Positions 12,006-24,492 of a stretch of 64,000 nucleotides of DNA are shown piece by piece (the stretch's first letter is position 1; every line of letters begins with the position of its first letter). A program made the translations under genes and the position numbers. Where the stretch lies: contig OX637393.1 of the NCBI GenBank assembly GCA_951799425.1, positions 2,734,501-2,798,500 of the forward strand. Reading direction: 5' to 3'. The DNA is from Ilex aquifolium. Its lineage: Eukaryota; Streptophyta; Magnoliopsida; Aquifoliales; Aquifoliaceae. Under the pieces are notes generated by a model. The model ran no database searches. It saw only the letters and a program-made list of their open reading frames with translations, and was not told the DNA's origin.

Positions 12006-12215
12006 CAAAACAATAAAGAAAGGGGACAAAGGCCTTGTTTGCTTAAGTGAGAGGGTAAGAAACTTGAAGCTATTTGTAGAGTTTTTTCATCATAAATGGC
12101 TAGAAACACTTCATGTTAGGGGAAGCTTACAATGCATTTTCCTATGGACCCACTAGGTATGAAATTAATGGGATCTTGCAAACGAACAAGAAAGGGAAAA
12201 AAAACAAATAACTAA

Positions 12216-12452
12216 TCTAAGTGCCATTGTCATCCACATATTTGTCTTAGGATGACATATATGTCTTATGACAATCGTACGTGCCATTGTCAAGACGTAA
12301 GACAAGACATATATATGTTTATGACAATGTCACTATTGATATAAGACATGTATGTCCATGACAATGTAAGCGCCATTGTCATGGACATATATGTCTTACG
12401 TCTTGACAATGTCACTTACTATTGACGTAGGACATATATGTCGATGATAATG
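12216..12452. repeat. Foldback repeat upstream of the terpene synthase
   Basis: A 237 bp region with long imperfect inverted symmetry: it starts AAGTGCCATTGTCATCCACA and ends with the complement form TCGATGATAATGGTACTT. Inside, the word GACATATATGTC and the pair CATTGTCAAGACGTAAGAC / GTCTTACGTCTTGACAATG recur. It lies about 210 bp upstream of the synthase ATG, so it may fall in the promoter. It is probably a MITE or foldback element; no clear target duplication was found. Confidence 0.7.
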
Positions 12453-12862
12453 GTACTTAAAAAAAAAAGATTAAATGATGTGATAATATTGTGATACTTT
12501 CGGTCTCACTTTTATTGACTTTAAATTCAAATTTTATTCACCCCATATGCACCACAACACTTGGTCCTCTTTGTTGGTCAATCTAATATTACCTATTTAA
12601 TTATTGGCAAATTAACCTCCAACTAGAAATAAGAGCATTCAATTATAAAAAGAAAAAAATGATAGTGAGAAAGGGAAAAAAAATAGAGCTCAAGAAGGAA
12701 GCGGAGGAGAAAAATCCTAGCCCCAACTATCAAGACTACTAACAACTCACTCCCCCAACGTCAGACAACTCTAAATAAACAGATTAAACAAGTCGAGTTA
12801 AAACAGGATGAAGATGGTGGAACAGGGTGGAGGATGCAAGTCTCGCAACTTCATCTCTAATA

Positions 12863-13233
12863 TCTATCTAATATTATAGTTTGAAAGTAGAATTCTCAAC
12901 TTATAAAAATATAATAACGGTTAAAATTGATCAAATTTCATCTATTTGATCAAATGGTACAAAATATACTTCAAAGTTCTTTTTTCGTTCAAAAACATCA
13001 TTTGCTCTGCACAACCTCTAATGTCAGACAACTCAACAAACACACTCTCCAATGTCAGACAACTCTACTAATCTACATCTGTCTCTCTCTTCTCTCCCTT
13101 ATTTTTTTCTATTCACTTTAATTTTAAATTGCGTGCTTAAAAAAATAAATTGTTATTTAAAATTTAAAAATTACACAATCAATATTTAATTTATTATATT
13201 ACAAAGTGTTTTCACTCACGGGATTACTACTAG
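12863..13233 (+). mobile_element. Possible small Helitron
   Basis: Begins A|TCTATCTAATATTATAG and ends CACTCACGGGATTACTACTAG|T, so both terminal dinucleotides and the A/T insertion context fit. The hairpin near the 3' end is weak and there is no second copy in the window. Treat as a candidate. Confidence 0.38.
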
Positions 13234-14800
13234 TAAATATATATATTTTGTAATGGGTTGGTAATATATGTCAAGACATGCTTTTCGTGCATGTACGAAT
13301 TATAAGTAGTCATTCTCAGTCCAATTTTCTCACATTTGAATTATTCATAGTTAAAGTCGAATCATGAATTGAAATGATATCTGTAAAATTAATAATCAAT
13401 TACAAATATTCTCATTTTTTGTGGTGAGTATTTTGGATCGGAATTCATGGAACCCAAGTACGAGCATTAATGGACCAATTTGTAATAGTACATCCAACGT
13501 GATACATATTATAGCTATAGACAACTCATGTCTATAGCTAGCTAGTGTCCAAATATATGAAGATGACATTAGTGTGACCATGTTTCCAAGTACTTGCACA
13601 TAAGGACTATAGTGGCTTAGTAGTACCATCACCACATCTCATTTTCATTAATCTTAAAAAGTTGATGTTACTTCAAAGCTTTTTATCATGTTTAGCTAGT
13701 TTGGAAAATTATTTCTCAAAATACGGTAATTTTCAACTTAATTCTTAAACTTGTGCAGTTTTGGAAAACGTCAGTTCTTCAACTTAAAAACATCAGTTTA
13801 ATTGACGCGTTTTAAGCAACCCAAAATGTTTAGAATGCATCAGTCCATTATCCGACATGAGAAAATTGGGATAGAATATAAACGTTTTAAAAAGCTTATG
13901 TTAGTTTTTTGTTTTAAGGTTGGTGGGTGCCATGGAAAAGTGTCGGTAGAACTAACATGATCAAATTAAATACGTTAGTTAGACTAACATGTTCTAAAAA
14001 TTATATTAGTCAAAAGATGTTGGTTGGATTAAATGTGAATTTCAACTCCAATGTATCAATCACTTAAATTCGTAATTTATCCACTTATGTGTAGACATAA
14101 CTTGGATTGGATCATAATCATATACATATACAAATATTCATATCCAAATTCATGAGAGATGATCTAACGGACTCATATGGTGTACGTAACAAACTCAAAT
14201 TCATATTTAAATTTTCGATAAAAAATAATTTATATCCCGTTAATCGAATTCAAATTTTAGTGGGATTCGAATCAAAAGTCGATTCATTTAAGAGGCTAAT
14301 GTGTAACACAGCTGTTATGTGTACAATTTGGATTGGCAAGGATAGAGATCTATGCTTTACAAAAAGGATGTCATTTGTATAAGATCTAATACGATTTTGT
14401 GTGAAACTATCAATTTATTGTCACCTATGTGGTCTATTTAAGAAAAAGACCAATGGTACTAGATTACAACTATGATGAGCGTGGGATTGTCATTAAATAG
14501 TATAGATTCTTTTCACTTTTCATTTGATGTCACGTTTGAAATGAGTGGACAGTCTTCTCTTTCACTAGGTTCGGAACTTAAAAGAATTTGAATAATTAAT
14601 GCCTTGGGAGAGAGGTATTATCAATAGGACTGTTAAATGAATCGACCCGCTAATTTTTTTTATTTTTTTTTCAAAATTGACTTATAAGATAAAGAGTGTT
14701 CAACGATTTGTATACGTATGGGTTTGTCTATGTTTAATTGATGTGAAATGTTTTCGATCGTAGCATAACACCATATTTCTATAATCAATCAACTATCGGG

Positions 14801-14828
<28 letters not shown>
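14801..14828. repeat. (TC)n microsatellite
   Basis: Fourteen uninterrupted TC units in intergenic DNA. Confidence 0.95.
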
Positions 14829-14831
<3 letters not shown>

Positions 14832-15632
14832 AGCCAACCTCAGAGGCACACTCCAATCCGCATTCAATATTGTACTCGACGTTTGATATTCTATATTCTA
14901 GAATATCCAATCTGTATTCGATATTCTAGACTGTTATGTCAAATGATATTAATTTATCAATAGTTTCAAAATAGACTTGTAAGAAAATGGGTGTCCAAAA
15001 ATTCATAGAACTAACCAATCACACATCAAACTAGTACTCATAGAGCCAAAATATATGATACCAAATGGAGGTAAAAAAAAACTCATCGTTCAAGCAAAGC
15101 AAAACTTGAACATTGTTGAGATAAACCCTTTTCCCACAGCCATCTGCTGAAACAATTTTCGGGATCGGGTGTCTGATAATCCTCCTGCTGTTGTGATTCT
15201 TCAAGTCACGAGTGAAATGAGGAGTGGTTATAGAACTACTAGTAATTGCTCGTGTCTGAAGGCACTACGTAATAAATAAAAATAACCGTTTTAGTATTTT
15301 AAAACAAATGAGAATCAATCGAAAAAAGATGAAAGAGCAAAAAAAAATATATATATATATATATTTAATTTGTGGTGTTGTATGCATAATTGCAATAAAT
15401 GCCATAAGCCAAGAACAAAAAGGCAAAAAATATTACTTGGCTAATAACGACTGTCACAATGTTATATATGAGATAAAAAACACTTAACAGATCGTAAAAA
15501 CAAAATCCAATTGATGATGTTACCCCTACACAACAAAGTGACTTACCACAACATCATCACGATACCAACCAAATCACTCGTGCCTGAACGCATTGTGTTA
15601 ACAATGCCTGAAGGTGTTGTCTAACACATTTA

Positions 15633-16041
15633 GGGGTTGTTTGGTATGAGGGTTTGGGAGGGGTTTGGATTGTGGGTTGGGGAATAAACCCTTTAAACCC
15701 ATGTTTGGTACCCATATTTAGTCTAGGATTTGGAAACCCAGCCCGCTGGATGGTCCGGTCATGAAACCCAAGGGGGGTGGGTTTCATATGGGGATTAAGG
15801 GGTTTAACATACAAATGACATTTATATCATATATATCTCATATATATAAATTAGTTAAGGGACAAAATAGTCATTTATATACAAATATATTATCATAATA
15901 ATTATATATCTCTGCGCATATCAAACATGGGTATAGACAGCATTGAATGTTGAATCTCATCTTTGAATTCCATCTTTAGATCAAACCCGGGTTTGGACAA
16001 TCCAATCCAAACTCATCCCAAAAAACATACCAAACAAGCCC
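15633..16041. mobile_element. Harbinger-type MITE, copy 1 of a tandem pair
   Basis: Starts GGGGTTGTTTGGTATG and ends CATACCAAACAAGCCC, with TTA before (15630-15632) and after (16042-16044). Internal blocks rich in GGGTTT and AAACCC are shared with the adjoining copy. Confidence 0.83.
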
Positions 16042-16044
16042 TTA

Positions 16045-16476
16045 GGGGTTGTTTGGTATGGGGGTTTGGGGGGGTTTTGGAACATGGGTTGGGGTATAAA
16101 CCCCTTTAAACTCATGTTTGGCAACTATGAAGTATGGACAGGATTTGAAACCCGGCCCGGTCATGGCCTGGTCATGAAACCCACATACTTGGGTTTCATG
16201 AAACCCAAGGGGGGGTGGGTTTCATATGTGGGTTAATGGGTTTAAGGTGCAAATAACATTTATACCCTTATATATCTTATATACCTCATTTATACAAATT
16301 GGTTAAGGGGCACAATAGTTATTTATATACAAATATATTATCATAATAGTCATATATCCATGCGCATACCAAACATGGGTATGGAGAGCATTGAGTGTTG
16401 AATCCCATCTTTGGGTCAAACCCGGGTTTGGACAATCCAATCCAAACCCCTCCCAAAAAACATACCAAACAGGCCC
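16045..16476. mobile_element. Harbinger-type MITE, copy 2 of a tandem pair
   Basis: Starts GGGGTTGTTTGGTATG and ends CATACCAAACAGGCCC, followed by TTA (16477-16479). It shares the TTA at 16042-16044 with copy 1, so the pair reads TTA-MITE-TTA-MITE-TTA. Copy 2 differs from copy 1 by small indels. Confidence 0.83.
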
Positions 16477-17115
16477 TTAGCTCATGGGTCATGTCATGAT
16501 TGACACAACTGTGATCAACCAAAATCATCAATCCATCCACAATCCACATCCATGTAACTTGCTAAATGAAAATTAAACTATAGGCTGGAAACCGTCCTAG
16601 CCCATATATGAGAAAAGTTAAGAAAAACACATTTCATACCAATTGGTGTCTCTCTTAGTTCAACAAATGTAGGTAGTCAAACCTAAAGATAATCCTCCTC
16701 CCAACCACGCCCTAAGATAACACAACACCAAAAATTAATTCACAATCCTATATTCTGCCACCTCAGTAATTTGTTTAAAACTTGCCAATCAATTTACACA
16801 ATATGCACATGTTAATATACAAATGTATACATGTCTCTATGGAAAATCAACCATGAACAATGATATAGGCATCCACAATTGAAACCTCTATCAAAGAATT
16901 TTGCGACAAAAGACACAATTGATGAAAACAAAATTGATTTGATGTCATCTACATAAGAGAGGAGTAAAAGCAAGGTTTTTATTGTTGCCAAATCCACACT
17001 CAAAAAAGACATCAAGCCAAAAATATAATAATATGTACATTCCAAACAAAAAATAATAGTTGATGTAAAAAAAGTACGTAAAAAAAATGACATATCAACT
17101 TATTCGGATCATTAC

Positions 17116-18654
17116 CCTTTCAGAATTGTTCATTCCAGGCCTTAGCGACATGGTATCTAAGACAAATGTCATCGAGCACATCATCTACCTGTCAATAAAG
17201 ACAATATATATAAGCAATCTCACAATGTGATCACTAAAAAGTAGCCCAGGATGCAATTTCATTTAAGTCTGAATAAAAATTACATGGTAAAACAGGACAA
17301 AAATAAAAGGTTCATAAGAGTGGAAACTTTTTTCTTAATTTGGACCTATTTAAAGTTGCACCAAAAATAGCGGTCCACTTGGCCATCAAATGGACACACA
17401 CCTATAGAAGTTCAGACCTTCTGATATGAACCCTCTTAGTACTCATCCACATGAAGTTCAACTATTGCAATCATTGCTATAGAGCAACCACGCCAATAAG
17501 ATCAAGAAAACACACATCTAAATTCATTAATATAGGCATATAAATAAATAAAAAATTTAGAAAAAAATTTCCATAAACAAAACTAACTAATAACAGGAAT
17601 ATAAATCTGGGAAAAAAAGGTCCAACAAACAGAAAACAACTAATTGATTTTGAAAAGTGAGAAAAATATAGCAAAAGAAAGAGAAAACTAACCATTACAA
17701 AATGTAGATCATGTTTCCAAGGTTCAAGGCAACAGTAACTGAAGGAAGGGCTTCATAGAAGAAAAATAGAGGAAGATTCTAATTATTCAAGTGAATATTT
17801 AGACCTAGATACTTAGAATTTCAAGTAATAATTAGCCAAATTTTGAAAGAAAAAAAAGGTACCATAATCAATATTTCGCAATCAAATGAGTCTTAACTGG
17901 TTAAGCAATAGCATAGCTTAATAGTGTACTAGAGAGAGATAGATTCAATATTTTACCATTCGTAATCATGATGGTAATCCAAAATCAGCAAGTTTTATCT
18001 TCCCACTTTATGTACCTATGTAAATACAGCATCATTTAATTCTCAAATATATGAGAATATCATATTCAATTAAAGTAAAAAAAAAAAAAAAGCTCAACAG
18101 GTCACCATTGGCTCAAAAAAAGTCCCACTGATCACCACCGACATCACCAAAAAAGAAAGAAAGAAAGAGAACGAATTCCAACTAATCACCACTGTCACCA
18201 AAAGCTCGGGTGATCGCCACCATTGTTGCCACACCTGAAATTGGCCAAGATTTATATTAAAAAAACCCAAGATCGTAACATTGATCACATGATAACAATC
18301 ACTCCAGTTTCTTTTGCTAATCACTAAAATTGATCAATTAAAAATCAAGAAAAATCATTGTTATATAGGATTATAGATATTTAACTTACTGCTATATCGG
18401 CAAGAAAAAATCACTTCTTTGCGGTACCTACGATTTCATCCCATGAGCTATAAACAACCCACAAAATTAAGGTTGAAATCAATATTAAAAAAAACCAATC
18501 TAAGAAATAAAATCTGAACATTTAGGTGTGGGTTGGCGGAAAGTAGTGGTGGAGGCAGAGGGAGGGACCCAAAACGGCCTTTTCTGAGTGAATAGAGAGT
18601 GAGCGAGATTGAGGGGGTGAGTGATAGATCGGTTGTTACCTGAGAGGTCGTCAT
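17116..18654 (-). other. Exon-like pieces inside Helitron E, possible captured gene
   Basis: On the minus strand an ATG at 18654 opens MTTSQ and meets a good donor (CAG|GTAAC at 18640). A second piece encodes SWDEIV near 18425-18445 before G|GTACC. A third, 17188-17116, follows TTGACAG and reads VDDVLDDICLRYHVAKAW before a stop. The pieces look like first exons of a host gene carried by the Helitron, a known behaviour of these elements. The phases do not join cleanly and I do not recognise the parent gene. Confidence 0.35.
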
Positions 18655-19600
18655 GGCAGAGAAAGAGTGGCGTGTTGATGCAGCTGAGGCAGTGAATGAG
18701 GAGTGGAAAAGGATTTGGCGTGAAACATGGGATTTGGAATTCTGCCCAACGTGAGAGATTTAATCCTTGGTGAATGAGAGAGGGAGAAAGAGGCAGAGTT
18801 GGAGAGTGAGAGATCGCTTAATTGTCAGATTGGATTGAGTTTGAGAAGATATTATCACTGATTTGGATCGATGGTGAATGAGAGATGGATAGATAGTTTA
18901 ATTTAAGGATTGGATTGGGATAGAGGCGTGAGAGATTGGGAGAGAGGCAGAAGTGAGATTGAGGAAGATTTGAGAGATTTCGGAAGAGAGAGAGAGGCGT
19001 GAGTCAGGAAAGGTTGTTGGGCAGGAAAATAAAATTCGGTACTCACTGTAGACCGTCGGATTAGTATTTATGAGATGATCTGAACCGTCTTTTATGTTAG
19101 GAATACATTGTCTGTTAGATGTGTTTATGTTTTGTCTCAAAACGATCTGAACCTCTCTTTATCTCCAAAATTCAAACTCAACTCTACTTTATTATATAAA
19201 TATGTCATTAGACTTGAATGAACCGATAATAGAAGCTTCACACGCGTCGTGTTTTGATCTTCAAGAGGAATATAAATGGTTTTCTTTATGTCTTGAATCA
19301 GTTCAGTGTTGGAATCAAAGAGGTTGGTGGAATTGAAGAACAAATTGAATACTTTCAGACATGAGAGATGAAGAAGACTGCATTGTTTTGGCAAATCACT
19401 GAAACCATCCATTAAAACATGTCGAAGAAACTCTATCTTTTTCTCTTCAAGTATCTCTCGTGTAAGCAATTGAATCTTCTATGTTTGCCTCTGGATTTTC
19501 TCTCATGCCTCTGGATCTTCTATATCTCTCTTCTATTTCCTTCTGTCATTGCACAAGATTTAAGCTTAGCATCAAAGACTGCAGTCACTGCACAATCTAA

Positions 19601-19777
19601 ATAGTAGGAGATTTTTTTACAGTGAAAAAACTTTTAGGCATTATACTGAAAATTACAATTTAATAAGCCAAATTACAACTCCACGGGCAGTTTCTAATCA
19701 ACTCAACGGGGACGATCATATCCTCAAGGATACTGTAACAATATTTGAAATGTCACTACACTCCTTTTTAGTTTATA
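19601..19777. other. Short spacer
   Basis: Unassigned DNA between the pseudogene and the 3' end of Helitron F; no feature seen. Confidence 0.4.
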
Positions 19778-21120
19778 CTAGCAATACACCACGTGTGTTG
19801 CACGTGAATACTTTTTTTTAAAAAATTAATAAATAAATATTGATATGTGTACTTGAATTAAACATCATCTCAATTTACTAAACTTATTTTTTTATCCCTC
19901 ATGCTCCACTATAAAATTTTTGAAAATTTTGTAAATTTTCAATAGTTGTTGTTCTAACTTTAAGAAAAATAATAAAAAAAGAAAAGAAATAATTAAAGTT
20001 CTATTTTGTTTCTATAATTTTGTAATTGAAAGTGATTTTTTAGTTATGTTTGAAATTTTAATTTTTTAAAATTAATTTGATTAAGATTCCACTTATAAAT
20101 TATTGAATAAAATAAAAATAATTATCAATATACGAATCGTATTGGAACTTATTGTATTTAGGATTACTTAGGTCAATTAAGATAAAATTTAATATACAAT
20201 GCTATAATATATATTATAAAGCATATTAAAATTTTAAAAAAATTCAAGCTTTCACATAAAATGTTAACACAATTTAAAAAATTTACTGTGACTAAAAAAT
20301 CATGTAAAATTATATATACATTATTTTTTATCTTAAAAATAAAATGGTTAAACATTTTGATAAAAAAAATATATACATATGTAGTCATAATATTATCTTT
20401 ATAAATGAGATGAGTAATATTATATTGATGGAGTTTTTGAAGATTTTTTTGAATATTTTGTTAAAACGTAAAATAATGCATATATTTTTTAAGAATAATA
20501 TAATCAATCAAAAAATTTCATAAAAATTGACATTTATAAATAGAGAATAGATAATTAGAAAATTAATTTGATTAGATTTCACTTATAAATCATTGAATAA
20601 AATAAAAATAATTATCAATATACGAATCATTTTAGAATCTTACTGTATTTAGGATTATCTAGGTTCATTAGAATAAAATTTAATATACAATGATAAAGTC
20701 TTTTGTGTAATGATAAACTCAATTTGGTGTATATAATTGGTGTAACCATGTCGTGATACTAAATGATGTAACTCTTTGATTTATGTAAATAACTGAATGA
20801 CAAATTGTGTTGGTGTTGTAATTTCGTATAACTGTTTAGTGTAACTTTTTGGTTTATTAGAACACACAAGTAACTGTTTGGTGTATTATCAGGTAATTAT
20901 AATCAATTGGTGTAACTGATTAGTGTAATTATGTTGTTGTAATGTTGATATAAGGAGAGAGAATAAGGAAATAAGGGGAGAAGAAGTGAAAGAGAGAGAG
21001 AGAGATGAAAAAATTAAATCAAATATTTATATATTTAAAAAAAAAATTATCAATGTGAGAGAAAGAGAGAGAGTGAGAGAGTAATGGAAAGAGGAATGGA
21101 GAGAGAGAGAGTAATGAAGT
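19778..21120 (-). mobile_element. Helitron F, 3' end clear, 5' limit uncertain
   Basis: The minus-strand 3' end has hairpin CACGTGCAACACACGTG and then CTAG at 19781-19778, followed by T. This hairpin differs from the GTGCCT family and resembles that of element G. The body is very AT-rich with GA-rich runs at 20985-21120. It contains a 131 bp direct duplication (20071-20201 and 20562-20691). The 5' end was not located; the right limit given is a guess. Confidence 0.5.
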
Positions 21121-21231
21121 AATAAATGGTCTTTTAGTCTTTTTTCAAAAAAATACATTTATAGTCAAATAAGTTTCCTTAATGTAATTTTGCTCAAATA
21201 AGTCTAAATTTTTATACCAACTTCTAAATTA

Positions 21232-22036
21232 CCCTAATTTATTTAAGGCCCATCCCATATTATGTGGTTAGTAGAAAATGAACAACTAATGCCCATCCCA
21301 TGGCACGCCTTTGAGCGTAGGGATGGGCTGGTTTTGTTGATGTTTTCAGCAACTTCAAAGGTTGTTTGCAAATTTGTACATAATGAGGCCCATAGGGCCC
21401 AAATAGTGTGTCATAAACCCCAAAGATAGCCCAATGGAGACATGAATGACCTCAACACCGAGACATCCTGAATTCGAAATCTAACAATTTTATTGGCGTC
21501 AGGTTATGAGGGATTTATCCCTCATGAATTATTTAGTCCCAATATAGATGATATGTCTTTGACTAAAGTAGATAAAAGATTAATCGAGGTGTATATATGC
21601 TGGTCCAAACACTTCTGATCGCAATATCCAAAAAAAAATAACGTGCTAGTATCAAGCTACAATTAGTCAAAGTTAGCAAACTCTATTTTGTTAAATTAGT
21701 GGGTGAAAATTGATGGAGGTGATAAATAAGAAGAAAGTTCTATTTTTCACTTAGATGTCGCAGTTGCATGAGTAATATATTTTTCAAGTGAAATTTTATG
21801 CTCAAATTTGTATAGTCGTTTCATTTCAAATTTGTATAGCGTCCGACTTCTAAGCGTATTTAATTAGATTCTTATCGTTCATAATCAACATTATATCAAC
21901 TATTAATTAAGCTGGTCAAGTCGATTTGGATCTAAACTCATTTAGACAAAAAAACCCACATTTAATAACTTTTTATCTGTTTTGTGTCGGATTGACAAAC
22001 CGTGTTAAGGTTTCCACTCTACCTAATGAACATAGA
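21232..22036 (+). repeat. 805 bp duplicated segment, copy 1
   Basis: Starts near CTAATTTATTTAAGGCCCAT and ends near ACCTAATGAACATAGA; matches 25140-25936 along its length with scattered substitutions and small indels. Within it, about 21445-21635 resembles the SINE-like sequence also seen at 36405-36575. No open frame of note. Confidence 0.85.
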
Positions 22037-22219
22037 CTATGATACTAGATTGTTGTATCAATAGTTTCAAAATTGAATTGTAAGAAAATGGGTGTCATAA
22101 AATTCACGCATACAAGAGTGCTTCATTTCTAATAGAGGGATTGATTTGGTGTAGGGTATCTAAGATGGATGAAGAAATACTTTAAATAAAAAACAGTATA
22201 TACTAGTAGGAATAGTATA

Positions 22220-23681
22220 TCTATATCTATATTTGTATGTATACTACTTCTAAAAGGTTACTAAACCCAAAAATATTTTTGTGTCATCATTATCCTCAAA
22301 CAATATTATTAGGACCATTTTATCATAGCATAAATACATAACAATAACCTTCAATTAGTAAACCTTTCACATTCTGCCTTCAATGACAGTGGTGCAAAGT
22401 ATGCACCGATTGATCTAAACAAGGCAACTGTTAGACTTCTATAATTAACTTTTCTTTAAGAACTTTGCAACTTACTATATTCCCTCCATTTTTAATAACT
22501 CATTTGTCCACCAATAAATCTAAAGATCTGCCAATGCATCTATATTCTATATATTTTTGGGTGGATGATTAGAATTCTCATTTGACACTAGGTGCTAGAC
22601 TCACGAGATTTATGTTCCATGCTAATTTGTTGTATTTTTACTCAATAATAAATTTCCTCATAATTTATGTTTTCATGTTAATTTGTTGTATTTTATTTCT
22701 TAACCTTCTTATATCTCCCCAGCAGAATAGAATCAAAGATCAAACTTACCATTGTGGTACAATTGAATTCTCATTGGCCACGACAAAAATGAATCCACGT
22801 CTGTACCAAAAAGCTGTTGATAACTAATATAGTTTCACCTTTTGACTTATTTTCTATTGTCTTTTTGATCAAATCGAACAATACAATTACGTTATTTTTA
22901 GTTTTTGGTCAATGTGTGAATGTTAAAGCCTAAAAGTGATTTACTTTGTTTTCATATTTCAATTATTTATTTATATTTCTCTATAAAGAGAATTTTGAGA
23001 ATTGTGGAGATTTTTTTTTCATGTTATTATAAAGAAGCTTTTCTATTTCGAATGGTGTGTTTTTCTATTTATCATCTTAGGCTATTTCTATCATGCTAAT
23101 TGTGCTGGCTTGGCGAAAAGATTGGAAAAATTGTCATGCTAACATGATTACTAACGATTGAAAAAATAAAAGTAATGCAAGAAAAAAAATTCTAAGAAAT
23201 AATCGTATTTTTATCACTTACATTACTTTTTCCTTGTTCCTTCTACGAGGTAAAGGATTATAAAAATATATATATTCTACCAACAACATAGTGGAATTTT
23301 ACGAAACTTAACTTCTAATTTTATGTCAAAAAATTATAGTGATGCTTCGTTTTTTCTGGTTGATTATATACATCATTTTCCTTCTCTAATAGTATTTATT
23401 GAGTCATTGTTTAGAGTGATATAAGTGAGGTAGTTGAGGATGTTGGAGGTCAACGAGGATGACAAATTTTGTGCAATTTTTATACTTTGGCGATATTAGG
23501 AATGTAGTTGGTTTTATTGGTCTAACTGTCTAACCCTTGACCCTTCCTCATCCATCTGAGAAGAAAATTTCCTCATCCATTGAGAAGAAAATTCACCTTG
23601 TACATAAATTTTCCTTGATTATTATTATATATTTTGTCTTCTCAGAAAAGTTCACGTGTAGAGCACGTGGGCATCAACTAG
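22220..23681 (+). mobile_element. Helitron G (candidate 5' end)
   Basis: The 3' end is clear: hairpin CACGTGTAGAGCACGTG, then CTAG at 23678-23681 and T. A fitting 5' end is A|TCTATATCTATATTTG at 22220. The interior is AT-rich with no helicase or Rep frame. Same hairpin type as element F. Confidence 0.55.
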
Positions 23682-23715
23682 TATAATTAAATGTGTATAT
23701 ATTAAAAGAAAACAA

Positions 23716-24113
23716 TGGTCTTGATTGGTTTGAATCTCATAAACTATTTTCCTGTTTTTGGAAATAGTTTATGAGAGAAAAATTGTTTGGTCAGCTTTTT
23801 TTTGTTTTTGTTTTTTGAAAACTAAGAACAAAAAGTGGGTAGATTTAGAAAATAAATTTGGCCTATTTTATATATTTTTTGAAACAACCGTTACAGAATT
23901 TAAAAAATACCACCACCACCACATTTCTATTTTCATTGTTTTCTAAATTACTATACAAACAAGTTTTACTGTTTTTTATTGTTTAGAACTGTTTTTATAA
24001 TCATATAGTCAAACAAGTTCTACGACACAAAAAACATCAAATCACATTTTTTTAAATTTTTTCCTAAAAATAATTTTCGAATACTATTTTTTGAGATACA
24101 AACCAAACAAGGC
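23716..24113. mobile_element. Inverted-repeat element, probable MITE
   Basis: The left end GGTCTTGATTGGTTTGAATC and the complement of the right end AGCCTTGTTTGGTTTGTATC match at most positions. The interior is AT-rich and an open frame over 23758-23946 is incidental. The target duplication is not clear, so the superfamily is open. Confidence 0.5.
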
Positions 24114-24269
24114 TAATATTTTTAACATCTTAAGATATAGACCGGGATGGGCTCAATGTCATACTAAGTTGAATTAGATCGCTTCTAATATTTTTATTTT
24201 ATTTTACTCCTTGACAAATTATCCACCATTAATGTGCGAGTGTCCACTTATATATAAATGAGTTTCACT

Positions 24270-24453
24270 TAGGGATGGCAGTGGACCGGAGAAAAACGGG
24301 TATTCGTCCAAACTCGCCCCGTTTGGACCGGGGATGGACTATACATATTGGACTGTGGACGTATACGGAGATACCCGTATAAACCCGTACGAGAATGAAA
24401 GTGGGGATGGACTTACCCTTACCTCCGGCCCGTCCCCGTCCCCGTTATACCCG

Positions 24454-24492
<39 letters not shown>

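Larger units (their letters stand above)
12453..15007. other. AT-rich intergenic DNA
   Basis: No gene is recognised. It contains a possible small Helitron (12863-13233), a TC microsatellite (14801-14828) and degenerate repeats. The short stretch TTTCAAAATAGACTTGTAAG near 14962 recurs near 22059. Confidence 0.5.
15239..19200 (-). mobile_element. Helitron E, 3.96 kb, inside the terpene synthase pseudogene
   Basis: On the minus strand it starts TTTATATAATAAAGTAG at 19200 (preceded by A) and ends with the imperfect hairpin GTGCCTTCAGACAC and CTAG at 15242-15239, followed by T. Same family as A-D but without a CAC array. Removing it rejoins the pseudogene at AACTA|TATG, in register with the intact gene. 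It carries two tandem MITEs and exon-like pieces of unknown origin. No Rep or helicase domain was recognised, so it is non-autonomous. Confidence 0.85.
15008..19600 (-). pseudogene. Terpene synthase last-exon fragment, split by a Helitron
   Basis: 15008-15238 and 19201-19600 together match the 3' flank, all of exon 11 and the end of intron 10 of the intact synthase (about 645-1283). The copy has no other exons. It is broken in several ways: the acceptor CAATCACAG has become CAATGACAG; about 25 bp near the exon start are replaced by an imperfect repeat of neighbouring sequence; a 2 bp loss (ACACAAGAGAGATAC to ACACGAGAGATAC) shifts the frame; and a 3.96 kb Helitron sits in the middle. Part of the frame still reads clearly (DGFSDLPKQC, FDSNTELIQDIKK). 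It probably arose as a partial duplication of the neighbouring gene and cannot encode an enzyme. Confidence 0.92.

Noticed and set aside
729..12029. A terpene biosynthetic gene cluster
   Set aside because: No P450, prenyltransferase, transporter or second intact synthase is present within the window; the only other synthase sequence is a broken exon.
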